From positions 26,448,525-26,512,524 of the forward strand of contig CM043785.1 in the NCBI GenBank assembly GCA_023974075.1: 64,000 nucleotides of DNA, read 5' to 3'. The translations under genes and the position numbers were made by a program. Every line of letters starts with the position of its first letter. Position 1 is the first letter of the stretch. The DNA comes from Chaenocephalus aceratus (lineage: Eukaryota; Chordata; Actinopteri; Perciformes; Channichthyidae). The notes below the pieces were generated by a model that searched no databases, was not told the origin of the DNA, and saw only the letters and a list, made by a program, of their open reading frames with translations. Positions 34,283 to 44,022 of the stretch are shown piece by piece.

Positions 34283-35317
34283 GCGTCCAGGAGCGACGTT
34301 TGGTCAGTGTCTGTGGCATCCAGTTGTGACGCTCCTAGGCTCCTTCAGCGTCATAAAGGGACGCAAATAGCTTTCAACTGATTGCAATGTATTCCCATCT
34401 GCGGCGGGATTTGACGCTCATGGAAGCACGGCATTCGTTTGTGTCGGCTGCCCTTAAAGGCAATGTGAGCGTCCATTCCCATTGGATAACGGAGAATTGT
34501 ACACCCGGAAGTAAGTATTCCTCTTACTGTCGATTGATTTTACAGTGATATCTGCACTACTCATCGACTAAAAAACACCAGATTATCCTTGTTAATTACA
34601 CAACATTGATTGGTTTAAATTGTGTGCAATGCTTTTGTATTTTTCCCCTTCGATTCGGAGAAACAAATATTTTGTCTGTCGGTTACCATCTTTTCAGTTT
34701 TTTCCTGGCTTTGCGAGCATTATTAAAAAGGCCCACATAATTTACCTTAAATGGCCAATTACACATTTAGAATTTGATTCACAACCAGCCATGGAATCGG
34801 TGGCTGATGCCTATGACTAAAATGTGAGGCAAATTTGAATGTTGTTCAAAAAGATGATTAAACGGATAGAATTAGGGATATTTGTATACCTTATTTGCCA
34901 TAATGCGGATCATTCACTGTGCCATGGTAAATGGGATGTTACATTTTGAAAAGGTATGTTGGGCCTTTTCTCTTGAGTCTTTTATGATATTTCAAGGCTC
35001 ATCATCTGGCAACATCAATTGATTTTCTATGCCTAATGCCAAGAGGAACCCTTACAACGTCTTTGTATTGTATTCTAAGAGGGTAGAAGGCTGAATTGAG
35101 TCAATGTATTACAGCATAAGTGTATGTGCATAAGCTTGAGTAGAGTGTGATTGTGCTACGTTTGTGAGATTGGATGTGTTTGTGTGTGTCTGTGGCATGC
35201 AAAGCGAAGATGTGAGGCAGAGGTGATGCATGTTTTCCTTTTGGCAGCGTATCTCTGCCTTTAGGGGAATTCCCTCGGCAGAACATTGTTGAACCCCTTA
35301 GGCCACGTTACGCCACG

Positions 35318-35319
<2 letters not shown>
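34283..35319. other. Spacer, probably repeat-derived at its left part
   Basis: Positions 34283-34510 are GC-rich with repeated GACGCT/AGCGTC motifs, similar in style to the neighbouring MITE. From 34510 on the sequence is AT-rich with no gene recognised. Confidence 0.45.

Positions 35320-35391
<72 letters not shown>
35320..35391. repeat. (AC)n microsatellite
   Basis: Uninterrupted AC dinucleotide of about 72 bp. Confidence 0.97.
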
Positions 35392-35393
<2 letters not shown>

Positions 35394-35808
35394 TTACTCG
35401 GACATATTAGGCGCTCCGGAACAAAACAAATTGTGAAGCCGCCATTTTATTTTCCTCGCATTAGCATTATTAGCATTAGCCCAGCGCAGAAATGCAGAGA
35501 GACTAACTTATGGCAACACAAAAGAAAATATGGGAGCGGTGGAGATGAGGAGGTGTCGGCGTTTCTGGCGATGTACTCGGCGGGAAGACTCCCAGCAGCT
35601 TCTACTTAGTTAGTCCCTAACTCCGGGGACTTCCGGTCGGGGACTTGGCCTGCCAGTAAACCCAAAGCAGAAGAAGAAGAAGTGACGTCAACGGCTTCTT
35701 TGCCTAATCCACCCTCAGGGACTTATTCCGGTGTGAGCGCGATCTGCTCTTTAGAACTAAGTTCTGATTAACTAAGTACGGCAAAGTACTTGGTGTGAAA
35801 GCGCATAT
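35392..35808. other. Spacer next to the gypsy element
   Basis: Moderately GC-rich, with repeated GGGACTT motifs and a GGTGTGAAAGCGCAT motif near 35790 that recall the inner ends of fish DNA transposons. I could not define termini. Confidence 0.4.
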
Positions 35809-36019
35809 TGTAGTGCCGATGAAAGAGAGTCGGAGGCGGTGTGTTGAGAATGGAGTTCCACTCTTTATTATCGGACAACATGAAGAAGGTAACACACATC
35901 TGCTCAGTATGACAAGCTAGACAGGAATGACGAGCTAAAGCTAAGTGTCCCCACTAAAGGGTCCGTGTGGCAACACAATACAAAAGGTGAATTATGGTCC
36001 AACATGGTGTCACCACACA
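35809..36019 (-). repeat. Gypsy 3' LTR
   Basis: On the coding strand it begins TGTGTGGTGACACCATGTTG right after a purine tract and ends in CGGCACTACA. The segment AAAGGGTCCGTGTGGCAACA to the outer edge is repeated at 43427-43490, which identifies it as an LTR. Length is about 211 bp. Confidence 0.85.
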
Positions 36020-36076
36020 AGCCCCCCCAGAATTCGCGTGTAAACAAAATCCGCATGGCGGGGAGGAACAACCCGC

Positions 36077-37010
36077 CTACCCCCACAAGACCTGCGCACC
36101 GGAGTCGGTACAGCGACTTCCGCCTGTGCGGCCCCTGTCAGAGGAGGGACCGGAACAGCAGGTCCACACTCCCTGACAGGAATCAAAGCCGGGGGGGCGG
36201 CCCCGTCTCGGCGGCCGAGCCAGCACCACCGGCTGGTCCACGTCCAAGTGAGCAGCCTTCACCCGGTCAACCGAAACGTGCTCAGCCCTACCGCCCATGT
36301 CGACCACCAGGTGTTTGTCACCGTGTTCCAAAACCCGGAAAGGTCCATCGTAAGGGGGCTGCAGGGGGCCTCTGTGTGCGTCGTGACGGATGAAAACGTG
36401 CCCAGCCGAGCGTAGCTCCGCGGGAACTTGAGACATTGGCGCACCGTGCTGAGTAGTCGGAACTGGAGCGAAAGCCTCCGCTGCGTCTCGCAGGAAAACC
36501 CGCTGGGCCGTGGCAGACCAGGGAGCTGATGCATTTGGGAGGAAATCCCCCGGAACTCTCAGCGACTGACCGTAGACCATCTCCGCTGTAGAGCACTGCA
36601 GATCTTCCTTAGGTGCGGTCCTCAGGCCTAGCATCACAGCTTGTCGACCCAGTTACCGTCCGTAAGGCCGGCTCTGAGGGCCGCCTTCATTGAGCGATGG
36701 AAGCACTCGCAGAGGCCGTTAGCCTGAGGGTGGTAAGCGGTAGTCCTGTGCAGCTTAACCCCCAAACCGCCTGCCACCGCGTTCCAGAGTTCGGACGTGA
36801 ACTGAGAGCCCCTGTCTGAGTAAATGTCCGATGGGGTGCCGAAACGACACACCCACGTTGCAATGAAGGCCCGGGCAACGTTTGCGGCCGACGTCGAAAC
36901 GAGCGGGACCGCCTCCGGCCAATGGGTCGTTCTGTCCACCATGGTGAGGAGGTAGGAAAACCCCTGAGAGGAAGGCAATGGACCAACCAGGTCAATGTTA
37001 ACGTGATCAA
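36077..37010 (-). pseudogene. Gypsy integrase
   Basis: The integrase core starts just after a stop at 37018: HVNIDLVGPLPSSQGFSYLL holds the first Asp, TPSDIYSDRGSQFTSELW the second, and AYHPQANGLCECFHRSMKAA carries the Glu (of the usual NGLVERFHR block). The next frame (36077-36637) gives the C-terminal part with LRTAPKEDLQCSTAEMVYGQ and a chromodomain-proximal FIRHDAHRGPLQPPYDGPFR block followed by HVSVDRVKAAHLD. A frameshift near 36635 separates the two parts. The family inserts double-stranded cDNA; this copy is interrupted and should be inactive. Confidence 0.88.
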
Positions 37011-37017
37011 ACCTCCT

Positions 37018-37464
37018 CTAAGGCACCAGGAAACGCTCCAACGGGGCCTTCGTGTGGCGGTGCACCTTAGTGCATTGACAAGCCACGCACTCTCTGGCCC
37101 AAGTCCTCACGTCCTTTTTCAGCCCTTGCCAAACGCACTTCGCCGCCACCAAGCGTACCGAAGGCTTAACGCCGGGGTGTGACAGGCCGTGCACAGCTTC
37201 GAACACAGGACGCCTCCAGCTGGCGGGGACGACAGGCCGCGACAGGCCCGTAGAGACGTAACACAGGAGAGTAATGTCCACGTCGCCGAACACCACGTCC
37301 TCCAAACACAACCCAGTGCTCTCCAGCTTCAGAGCCCGGACGCCGGGGTCAGCGACCTGGTCCGCCACCATGCGATTATAATTCAGACCCAACTGGACAG
37401 CACCGATGACGACCCTGGAGAGGCAATCAGCAACCAGGTTCGACTTGCCAGCCACATGCTTTAT
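37018..37464 (-). pseudogene. Gypsy RNase H tail and H2C2 integrase zinc finger
   Basis: After the hAT at 37473-39773 the pol frame resumes with TDIKHVAGKSNLVADCLSRV, the end of the RNase H/connection region. It ends with the H2C2 finger: VHGLSHPGVKPS supplies the two His and WARECVACQCTKVH the two Cys. A stop follows at 37018 before the integrase core. Confidence 0.85.
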
Positions 37465-37979
37465 GTCTGTAGTAGGGGTGTAACGGTTCACAGAAGTCAC
37501 GGTTCGGTTCATACCTCGGTTTGGGGGTCACGGTTCGGTACGGGTTCGGTACAACAAGGAAAAGCAAAAAAAAGTCCCAAATGCATAATTTTTTTGGCTG
37601 TTATTTATTGTTAACAGTAGTGCACGTTTTGGTATGAAAATAAGGAACTCTAACATTTGGAATCATTAACTGTATTACACAGTTAAAAACAAACCACAAA
37701 CAGTAACACACACACTAAGATGGCCATATTATTTATATTGGCTGATGTCAAACAAAAAGGTTAAATAAGCTGTACAACTAAAAAGAATGTCTTAAAAATA
37801 TTAAAATAAATAATAAGAAAGTGTTTCAATCACAATCAATAAAAGACAATACAGAACTGTATAACATCTCCTGATGTCAAAATATAAAATAAATACAATG
37901 ATAAATATAAAAATAAAATAAAATCAGTACCTTTAGGAGCAATGTCTAACATGTGCAATTAACTTGTGAGTGTGTGAGG

Positions 37980-39152
37980 CAGTGTTGTAGTCAAGTCACC
38001 AATTCACGAGTCCAAGTCACCCTCGAGTCACCACTCTTCGAGTCCGAGTCCAAGTCCGAGTCACCAAGGGAGAGTCGTAGTCGAGTCCGAGTCCAAGTCC
38101 GAGTCACCCAAGGAGTGTCCAAGTCGAGTCCGAGTCCGAGTCATCATTACCTGTGTTCGAGTCCGAGTCCAATTCCGAGTCACTTAAGAAGAGTCCAAGT
38201 CAAGTCCGAGTCACAAGTCTTCATGTATTAATCTTCGTGGATATATGTTTTGAAATGTAGCTGCTCCTCTACATTGCTGTTATCCTGTCTATTGAACTGC
38301 TGTGAAGCGAGTTTGGCTACAATTCTTGTAATAGGTGCTATACAAATATAAAGCTTATTTCTAATATTAATATTATTATTATATACAAATAAACTATATT
38401 TAAAATGAGTTACCTTTTAGAGAAGTGATTATATTTGTATGCCAATATTTTCCTATGGTAAAGTTTTCGTTTTGCACTTTTATTTTGATAGTAATAAGAT
38501 CGGGACTCTTATTTTGAAGGAACTTTTACGGGTTAAATCAGTTTACCGATAAAGATTTATCCCCAGAAAGCACATGGCTACTTAGCATGCAAAATGACGT
38601 CATTCTGCATGTTAAGTATGTGCTTTCGTTATCGGCTGAATCTTTATTTATTGATTAGATCACGTTACTCTGATGATAGTGTTCAAGACAGCCTATATGT
38701 CTGAACTCGATCCTTAGAGTAATGTGTTACGGAACCTTCTCTTCTATATTGTTTCCACATAACGAGCATTTTGCGCTGCTCTTTTCCGAAGCAGAATGTG
38801 TGAAAGCATACAGCATGATGCGGGGTGTGTCTGTAGACATCTCTAGACTGGAATAGCGGGGCCCAGTACGTGAACTCGCCATACAGGATAGAGGACATCA
38901 GACTCCAGAGAAAATGTGCTCGAGTCCGAGTCCAAGTCGGAGCGTCAATGTACGAGTCGAGTCCGAGTCATCGTGGGGGGGGGGAATTCACGAGTCCGAG
39001 TCCGAGTCCAAGTCATCCTGTGCGAGAATTCACGAGTCCAAGTCCGAGTCGCGTCAATCAGTGCGCGAGTCCGAGTCGAGTCACGAGTCCCGAAAATCGG
39101 CACTCAAGTCCGACTCGGAGTCCGAGTCCAGGACTCGAGTACTCCATCTCTG
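37980..39152. mobile_element. hAT MITE nested in the hAT at 37473
   Basis: Starts CAGTGTTGTAGTCAAGTC and ends AGTACTCCATCTCTG, flanked by the 8-bp duplication GTGTGAGG (37972-37979 and 39153-39160). Both ends are built of many GAGTCCGAGTCC-type subrepeats in direct and inverted order (37990-38220 and 38920-39140), so long stretches could pair. The centre contains an L2-like 3' tail (about 38320-38385, GGTGCTATACAAATATAAAG plus ATT repeats). Confidence 0.93.
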
Positions 39153-39190
39153 GTGTGAGGCCATTATGCCTAAATAAAGGTACTCAAGCT

Positions 39191-39524
39191 TTACTCTATT
39201 TTCAAGTTTTTCTTCAAAAAGATGAGTTTGTCTACGTTGTCAGTAGTGAGGGCAGATCTGTTGGCGGTAACTATGTCACCTGCCGTCGAGAAAACCCTAT
39301 TGCTGGGGACTGAGACTGACTCGGATGTGATTGAGCATGTTTGACGTGTTACCACTAGCATACCGCATCGCTGTCGATCAACGCCGACACACCGTCCTCG
39401 TCCGATCCACAACTCGCACCCCATCATTTTTGTAGTCCACAGGGAACCCAACATTTTCCCACACACCTGATTTAAAAGAAGCAGGTGGGTCTTCTAGCTC
39501 CTGTGTGTTGTGTGAACTCGCCAT
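39191..39524 (-). pseudogene. Internally deleted hAT transposase (BED finger joined to dimerisation domain)
   Basis: Reading from 39524: MASSHNTQELEDPPASFKSG, VWENVGFPV and then VDRTRTVCRR begin a BED finger, whose second half (AMRYASGNTSNMLNHIRVSL) follows a stop. Within a few codons the sequence switches frame to SVSVPSNRVFSTAGDIVTAN and DKLIFLKKNLK, the C-terminal hATC dimerisation domain. The whole catalytic centre between them is missing, so this is a deletion derivative that may be mobilised by a full-length relative. Confidence 0.85.
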
Positions 39525-39781
39525 AGCTACAGTACTAACTTTTCTTCTTCATGTATTGTGTTCGTTTTGTTGTGTTTTGTTCTTGTTCTTCATTTGTTAT
39601 TTACGGGTGGCTGGCTTTTAGGTGCAATACCGCCCCCTGGATTATATATAGTATAATACTGCCCTGAGTGACAGACTTTTTTCCCACTCGTAAAAAAAAG
39701 GCGTATTCGCCGTGTGACTGCATGTGCCGAACCGTGACGGTACGGGACGAATACGGATACCGTTACACTCCTAGTCTGTAG

Positions 39782-40612
39782 TGAACTCTGATATGTAGGA
39801 CAGCTGTCGCTGCTGACGTGCCGACCAAGGCTCCGCCACCTTTGACATGGCGAAGGTGAGCAACTTGTGGTCGACAAACGCCGTAAACTCCCGGCCTTCC
39901 AGCATGAAACGGAAGTGCTGCACGGCCAACCAAAGACCCAGGAGCTCACGGTCAAAGGCGCTGTACCTGCGTTCTCTGTGCGTCAGCTGGTGGCTGAAGA
40001 AGGCGAGCGGCTGCCAAGCGCCCTCCACCCACTGCTCGTGCACTGCGCCGACCGCGTAGTCCGACGCGTCCGTGGTGATGGAGATGGGAGCCATAGATGA
40101 TGGGTGTGCCAGCAAAGCCGCCTGAGCCAACGCGGTCTTGACCTCAGCAAAAGCGACGTCCGCCTCTGCTGTCCAGTCGATCGCCTGGACGGGGGTCTTG
40201 CCTTTCAATGCTTCATACAGCGGCCGCATGATGTGTGCGGCCCGGGGATGGTGACTTTTTACCACCATCCCCAGAAACTCACGGAGCGACCAGGCTGTGA
40301 GCAGGCGAGGAAAAGCCGCAACAGCCTCCACTTTCGCTGGCAGAGGTGCCGCACCGCTTTTGGTGACGCGGTGCCCCAGGAAATCAATGTCAGACATCCC
40401 GAACTGGCACTTTGCAGGATTGATGATTAATCCGTGTTCGTTAAGCCGCGTGAAAAGGGCTCGGAGGTGGGACAGGTGCTCCTGCACTGAAACGTTGGTG
40501 ACGAGTATGTCATCAAGGTAGACAAACGGCAGGTCCCGCAGCACCAAATCCATCAGGCGCTGGAACGTCTGAGCGGCATTCTTGAGCCCAAAAGGCATCC
40601 ACAGGAACTCAA
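39782..40612 (-). pseudogene. Gypsy reverse transcriptase (C-terminal part) and RNase H
   Basis: An open frame of 275 residues begins with the WMPFGLKNAA-type block (PFGLKNAAQTFQRLMD), then the RT active site FVYLDDILV (YLDD), LGHRVTKSGAAPLPAKVEAV, and the RNase H domain: ITTDASDYAVGAV (first Asp), the RERRYSAFDRELLGLWLAV block with the Glu, and TAFVDHKLLTF (Asp). It ends at the hAT target duplication near 39774. The catalytic residues look intact. Confidence 0.9.
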
Positions 40613-41209
40613 AAAGTCCACTGCTGTGTTGGGAATATCCAGGGGGTGCATGGGCACCTGGTGGTATCCACGCACCAGGTCCACCTTTGAAAACACCCCC
40701 GTACCGGCCAGATGCGCCGAAAAGTCCTGAATGTGCGGCACCGGATAGCGGTCAGGCGTAGTGGCGTCGTTGAGTCGGCGGTAATCCCTGCACGGGCGGA
40801 ACCCGCCGTTCGGTTTGGGGACGACGTGCAGAGGTGAAGCCCAAGGACTGTCGGAGCGGCGGACAATGCCCAGGCGCTCCATGGTTGCGAACTCCGCCCT
40901 CGCTACAGCCAGCTTAGAAGGGTTCAACCGCCGGGCCCTGGCGTAGACAGGAGGCCCCTCGGTAGTGACGTGGTGCTCCACGCCATGCTTAGTGGTAAGC
41001 GCAGAGAAGGTGGGCAGCGACAGGTCTGGAAACTCGGCCAACAGTCTGAGAAACGTGTCTGCCCCCGACAGCGAGCCCGACAGCCCGTCGTACACTGCGC
41101 TGCCAAGTGTGCACACAAGGGAAGAAAACGTTAAGGCATCAACCAAACGCCTATTCTTAACGTCCACTAAGAGTCCATGAGCACACAACAAATAAATGTC
41201 CGTTGTCAC
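40553..41209 (-). pseudogene. Gypsy protease tail and reverse transcriptase (N-terminal part)
   Basis: Begins with the last part of the protease region (HGLLVDVKNRRLVDA). The RT follows: HHVTTEGPPVYARARRLNPS, MERLGIVRRSDSPWASPLHV, VPKPNGGFRPCRDYRRLN, RYPVPHIQDFSAHLAG, and FSKVDLVRGYHQVPM with the first catalytic Asp. Near 40615 a small deletion shifts the frame before the MPFGLKNA block. Gag and most of the protease are absent beyond 41212. Confidence 0.9.
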
Positions 41210-41342
41210 AAAATCAATATTGGGCTGTCTTATTTATTCTCTCTCACACACAACCTGCCACTAACGTTAAACCCCTTTACTATTCAATTAAACACATTCA
41301 ATGTTTATTTATTGTAAAAGCAATTGGGCTATTTTAATCACA

Positions 41343-41348
<6 letters not shown>

Positions 41349-41398
<50 letters not shown>
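41349..41398. repeat. (CA)n microsatellite
   Basis: Uninterrupted CA dinucleotide of about 50 bp. Confidence 0.97.
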
Positions 41399-41399
<1 letters not shown>

Positions 41400-41446
41400 C
41401 TCCACCTCATTCTGTTTTCATTTACTTGTTCGTTATCTGACCAGCT

Positions 41447-41671
41447 TCAATCTTGTAGGCTTCTCACCTCGTTTCTTGTAGCCCTCGAAAGAGTTTTGGA
41501 GGTTGATGCCTCGGTGAACGTGAGTTGTTTGGCTTTCTTGTCCGCAGCAGCAGAAAGCATTTTCGAATGTTTGAATGAATCAAAGTGGGTCGTCACCGTG
41601 GATTTTCTCTTATGCTCCAACACAGTTACACGGGGTGCAGAATAGTTTCCCCCCACTTTCGTGCAAGACAT
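41447..41671 (-). pseudogene. BED/CGGBP1-like transposase N-terminal fragment
   Basis: The 74-residue frame contains VTVLEHKRKSTVTTHFDSFK followed by HSKMLSAAADKKAKQ, matching the second half of a BED-like finger as seen in fish CGGBP1-like, hAT-derived proteins (HKRKSTV followed by H...KH). The first Cys pair is not clear. A stop follows at 41447. I infer a hAT transposase remnant from this short motif. Confidence 0.5.
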
Positions 41672-41826
41672 CGGGGTACTGCTTTGCCCGGTCTTTCGCA
41701 GAAATATTCGTCAGTAAATGAGATGGATTAGATTTTTTCATCTTGGTGCTTTCTCTCTCTTGTGAGTTCCACACGTTCACTCTACGGTGTTGTTTACCTT
41801 CTGTGATGCGCGAGCTGATGACGTCG

Positions 41827-41876
<50 letters not shown>
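41827..41876. repeat. (CAT)n trinucleotide repeat
   Basis: About 16 perfect CAT units; the poly-His frame over it is an artefact. Confidence 0.96.
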
Positions 41877-42644
41877 CTACTTCACGTCAAGACGAGTTAA
41901 CTTTTTTTTTTCTCTACTTTGTGTGTAAAAATGCGGGGATTATGCGGCCTTTTGATAAATATGCGGCCTTTTGAAAATCTGCGCCATTTTGCTGATTATG
42001 CGGTAAATTCTGCGATCGCAGAATCGCGTTTTTCTGGAGGGTCTAACTAAAGCAGGGATGGGCAACTTTGATGGTGGTGGGGGCCACATAATTGATGTAC
42101 TGGCCACCAGGGGGCCGCAGATTCACTTGGAGCACACACACAAAAATTCCATATGTTGTATGTAATTATTAACAAATATACTAAGTCTGACATCTTCATT
42201 GACATTTTACAATCAAAGGGAACATCCCCAAAAAATGGGAACATCCTCTAATAAGCTCACAAAACAAATATCAGTTCACAGAAATGATATTTCATTTTTA
42301 CAAGTGGCATTTTTGTATTGAACAGGTTATTAAACAGTGGAATAAAGCTATTTTAAACTACTGGAAAGCACGGAAATTGTGTGTGTATTGAGATTAACCA
42401 TTAAGATGACATAAACATGAATTCATGAACACTAACCCAGTCATTAGTTGTCTAACTTGAACCTAAAACACTTGTAGCCTGTCTCTGCATTCTCCTTATT
42501 CCACAATAAGGGGAATGTCAACACAGACACCCGTCAGCCAGCACTTTGCTGTTCCTCAGCGCCACTCCCCCTCCCTCCCGCTGAAATTATGAATGAAAAG
42601 CGTAGTAATCATAGATAACACGGCAGGGTCCGTGACAGTTTGTT

Positions 42645-42840
42645 TTCATCTGATTTCAAATAAACAAAGTATTTTTAAGAATATTAAAAATTCCGCCAAA
42701 TTCCGATGATAAATACAACTTTGAAGCGTGTAAAGGCATAATTATAAGAGGCAATTTAACGTCACAGCAGGCATAACAACAGCCGGTGTTTCTTGTGAGG
42801 GTTTCACCGGGAAACAAACACAATACACACAAATGCATCA
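42645..42840. repeat. Dispersed repeat segment (inverse of 26290-26512)
   Basis: Reverse complement of the repeat interrupted by DIRS copy 2. Around 42637-42645 it reads GTGACAGTTTGTTTTCATC, the uninterrupted version of the DIRS insertion site. Homology continues left to about 42570. Confidence 0.88.
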
Positions 42841-42861
42841 CAGATTATTTTGCGGTATTTT

Positions 42862-43300
42862 AAATCATGTACGCAGCTCGCGACGTAACTAGGAGTGTAG
42901 AGGACGGTATCAGTACTACAAGTAAAACAAATGAAAAAAAAAATATATGAAGTCTGACAAAGTACTTAACGTCCAATATATTGCATAGTTTATTTTGGAA
43001 CTTGACATCACCTTCACTGAATTTGACTCAGGTGTAACTAAAGTCTGATTTAAGGGTTGTTTATATTTCACAAAATTAATCAGAATCTGCATAGTAACTA
43101 ACATAATAGCATACCTCAACAATGGAATTATGATCGGTAGAAATGGCCATGACATGGGCCCTTTCAATACATCTAAAACCCCTTCATTTCCATATAGTCC
43201 TATATGGTATATATATTTGAAATCATGTACGCAGCTCGCGACGTAACTAGGAGTCTAGAGGACGGTATCAGTACTACAAGTAAAACAAATGACAAAAAAA
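42862..43300. repeat. ~78-bp direct repeats flanking a Kolobok-end fragment
   Basis: The sequence ATCATGTACGCAGCTCGCGA to ACAAGTAAAACAAATGA occurs at about 42863-42935 and again at 43221-43292, with one or two differences. The DNA between them includes an inverted left end of the 3331-3970 element (43090-43165). Such a long repeat is not a transposition target duplication. Confidence 0.85.
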
Positions 43301-43430
43301 AAAAAAAAAATTTAATATATATTTTTAAAATTAATTATGTTGTTCATAAATTAATCTGAGGGCCGCAAAAAGAGGAGGTGGGGGCCGCATGCGGCCCGCG
43401 GGCCGCCATTTGCCCATCCCTGAACTAAAG

Positions 43431-43490
43431 GGTCCGTGTGGCAACACAATACAAAAGGTGAATTATGGTCCAACATGGTGTCACCACACA
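43431..43490 (-). repeat. Gypsy 5' LTR remnant
   Basis: Repeats the first ~60 bp of the 3' LTR (TGTGTGGTGACACCATGTTG to CACACGGACCC on the coding strand). The rest of the LTR is replaced by the elements at 41212-43422. Confidence 0.85.
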
Positions 43491-44022
43491 ATAAACATAG
43501 TTTCCCCCTACTTTTCATATTCTTTGCAGTCCTTCCCTGTTATGATGATACCAGGAAACACAACACCAATGTTGGACTAAAATGAGGAAGGAGACTGTTT
43601 TGGGAAAATAAAAAATAAAATCTATTTTTCCACAGTGACTAAGAATCAAATATGTGATGGACAAGTGTCAAACTTGGCGCTCTTTGACAGTTGGCCTGTG
43701 TGTATCATTTTAAACATGCACACAGTGTTCAATGTGCTATTTTGACTCTAATTGTTTGGAGAGCAGATAAGAATTTCCCCCAAAATGCCACATGGCAAAC
43801 ACTTATATGATAGAACACATACAGGGACTGCACTGAAGCACAAAGGAGTCACATATTGTAATTCGTCTAGTTTTGGGGACAGAGTGTCTCTGGGACTGAT
43901 TCAACAATCGAACAATCAGAGGAAGACAGTGATGCATCCTGAAATGGAAAGCAACAAGAGAAAGAAGCAAAATAATAAGATGAATGGATGGGAGGGGTAG
44001 AGGTGGATACCACTACACGTGC
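43491..44022. other. Spacer
   Basis: AT-rich. The frame at 43752-44000 has no recognisable domain. Nothing else seen. Confidence 0.55.

Larger units (their letters stand above)
37473..39773 (-). mobile_element. hAT element inserted in gypsy pol
   Basis: The left terminus TAGGGGTGTAACGGTTC and the right terminus ACCGTTACACTCCTA form inverted repeats. The perfect 8-bp duplication GTCTGTAG lies at 37465-37472 and 39774-39781. It interrupts gypsy pol between RNase H and its C-terminal tail. It carries an internally deleted transposase (39191-39524) and a nested second hAT (37980-39152). Confidence 0.95.
41212..42044. mobile_element. hAT-like remnant between gypsy pol and 5' LTR
   Basis: Right end: GAATCGCGTTTTTCTGGAGG then GTCTA; its inward reading TAGACCCTCCAGAAAAACGC resembles a DNA transposon terminus. 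It abuts ACTAAAG of the gypsy LTR. The left terminus was not found, and gag-protease sequence is missing, so a deletion probably joined this element to pol near 41212. It contains (CA)n at 41349-41398 and (CAT)n at 41827-41876. Confidence 0.55.
42053..43422. mobile_element. hAT element inserted at the gypsy 5' LTR
   Basis: The left terminus CAGGGATGGGCAACTTTGATG and the right terminus CATTTGCCCATCCCTG are inverted. Perfect 8-bp duplication AACTAAAG at 42045-42052 and 43423-43430. No transposase remains. The interior includes the dispersed segment shared with 26290-26512 and an inverted Kolobok end at about 43090-43165. Confidence 0.93.
35809..43490 (-). mobile_element. Ty3/gypsy retrotransposon, degraded and multiply interrupted
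   Basis: Minus-strand order: 5' LTR remnant (43431-43490), missing gag-protease region, RT (40553-41209), RT/RNase H (39782-40612), H2C2 finger (37018-37464), integrase (36077-37010), polypurine tract (CTGGGGGGGCTT on the coding strand at about 36018-36029), 3' LTR (35809-36019). The RT-RNase H-integrase order identifies Ty3/gypsy. Three hAT insertions with exact 8-bp duplications and a hAT-like remnant at 41212-42044 account for much of the length. Confidence 0.92.

Noticed and set aside
36000..36393. Pro/Arg-rich plus-strand frame opposite the gypsy integrase
   Set aside because: It is the antisense shadow of the integrase C-terminus.
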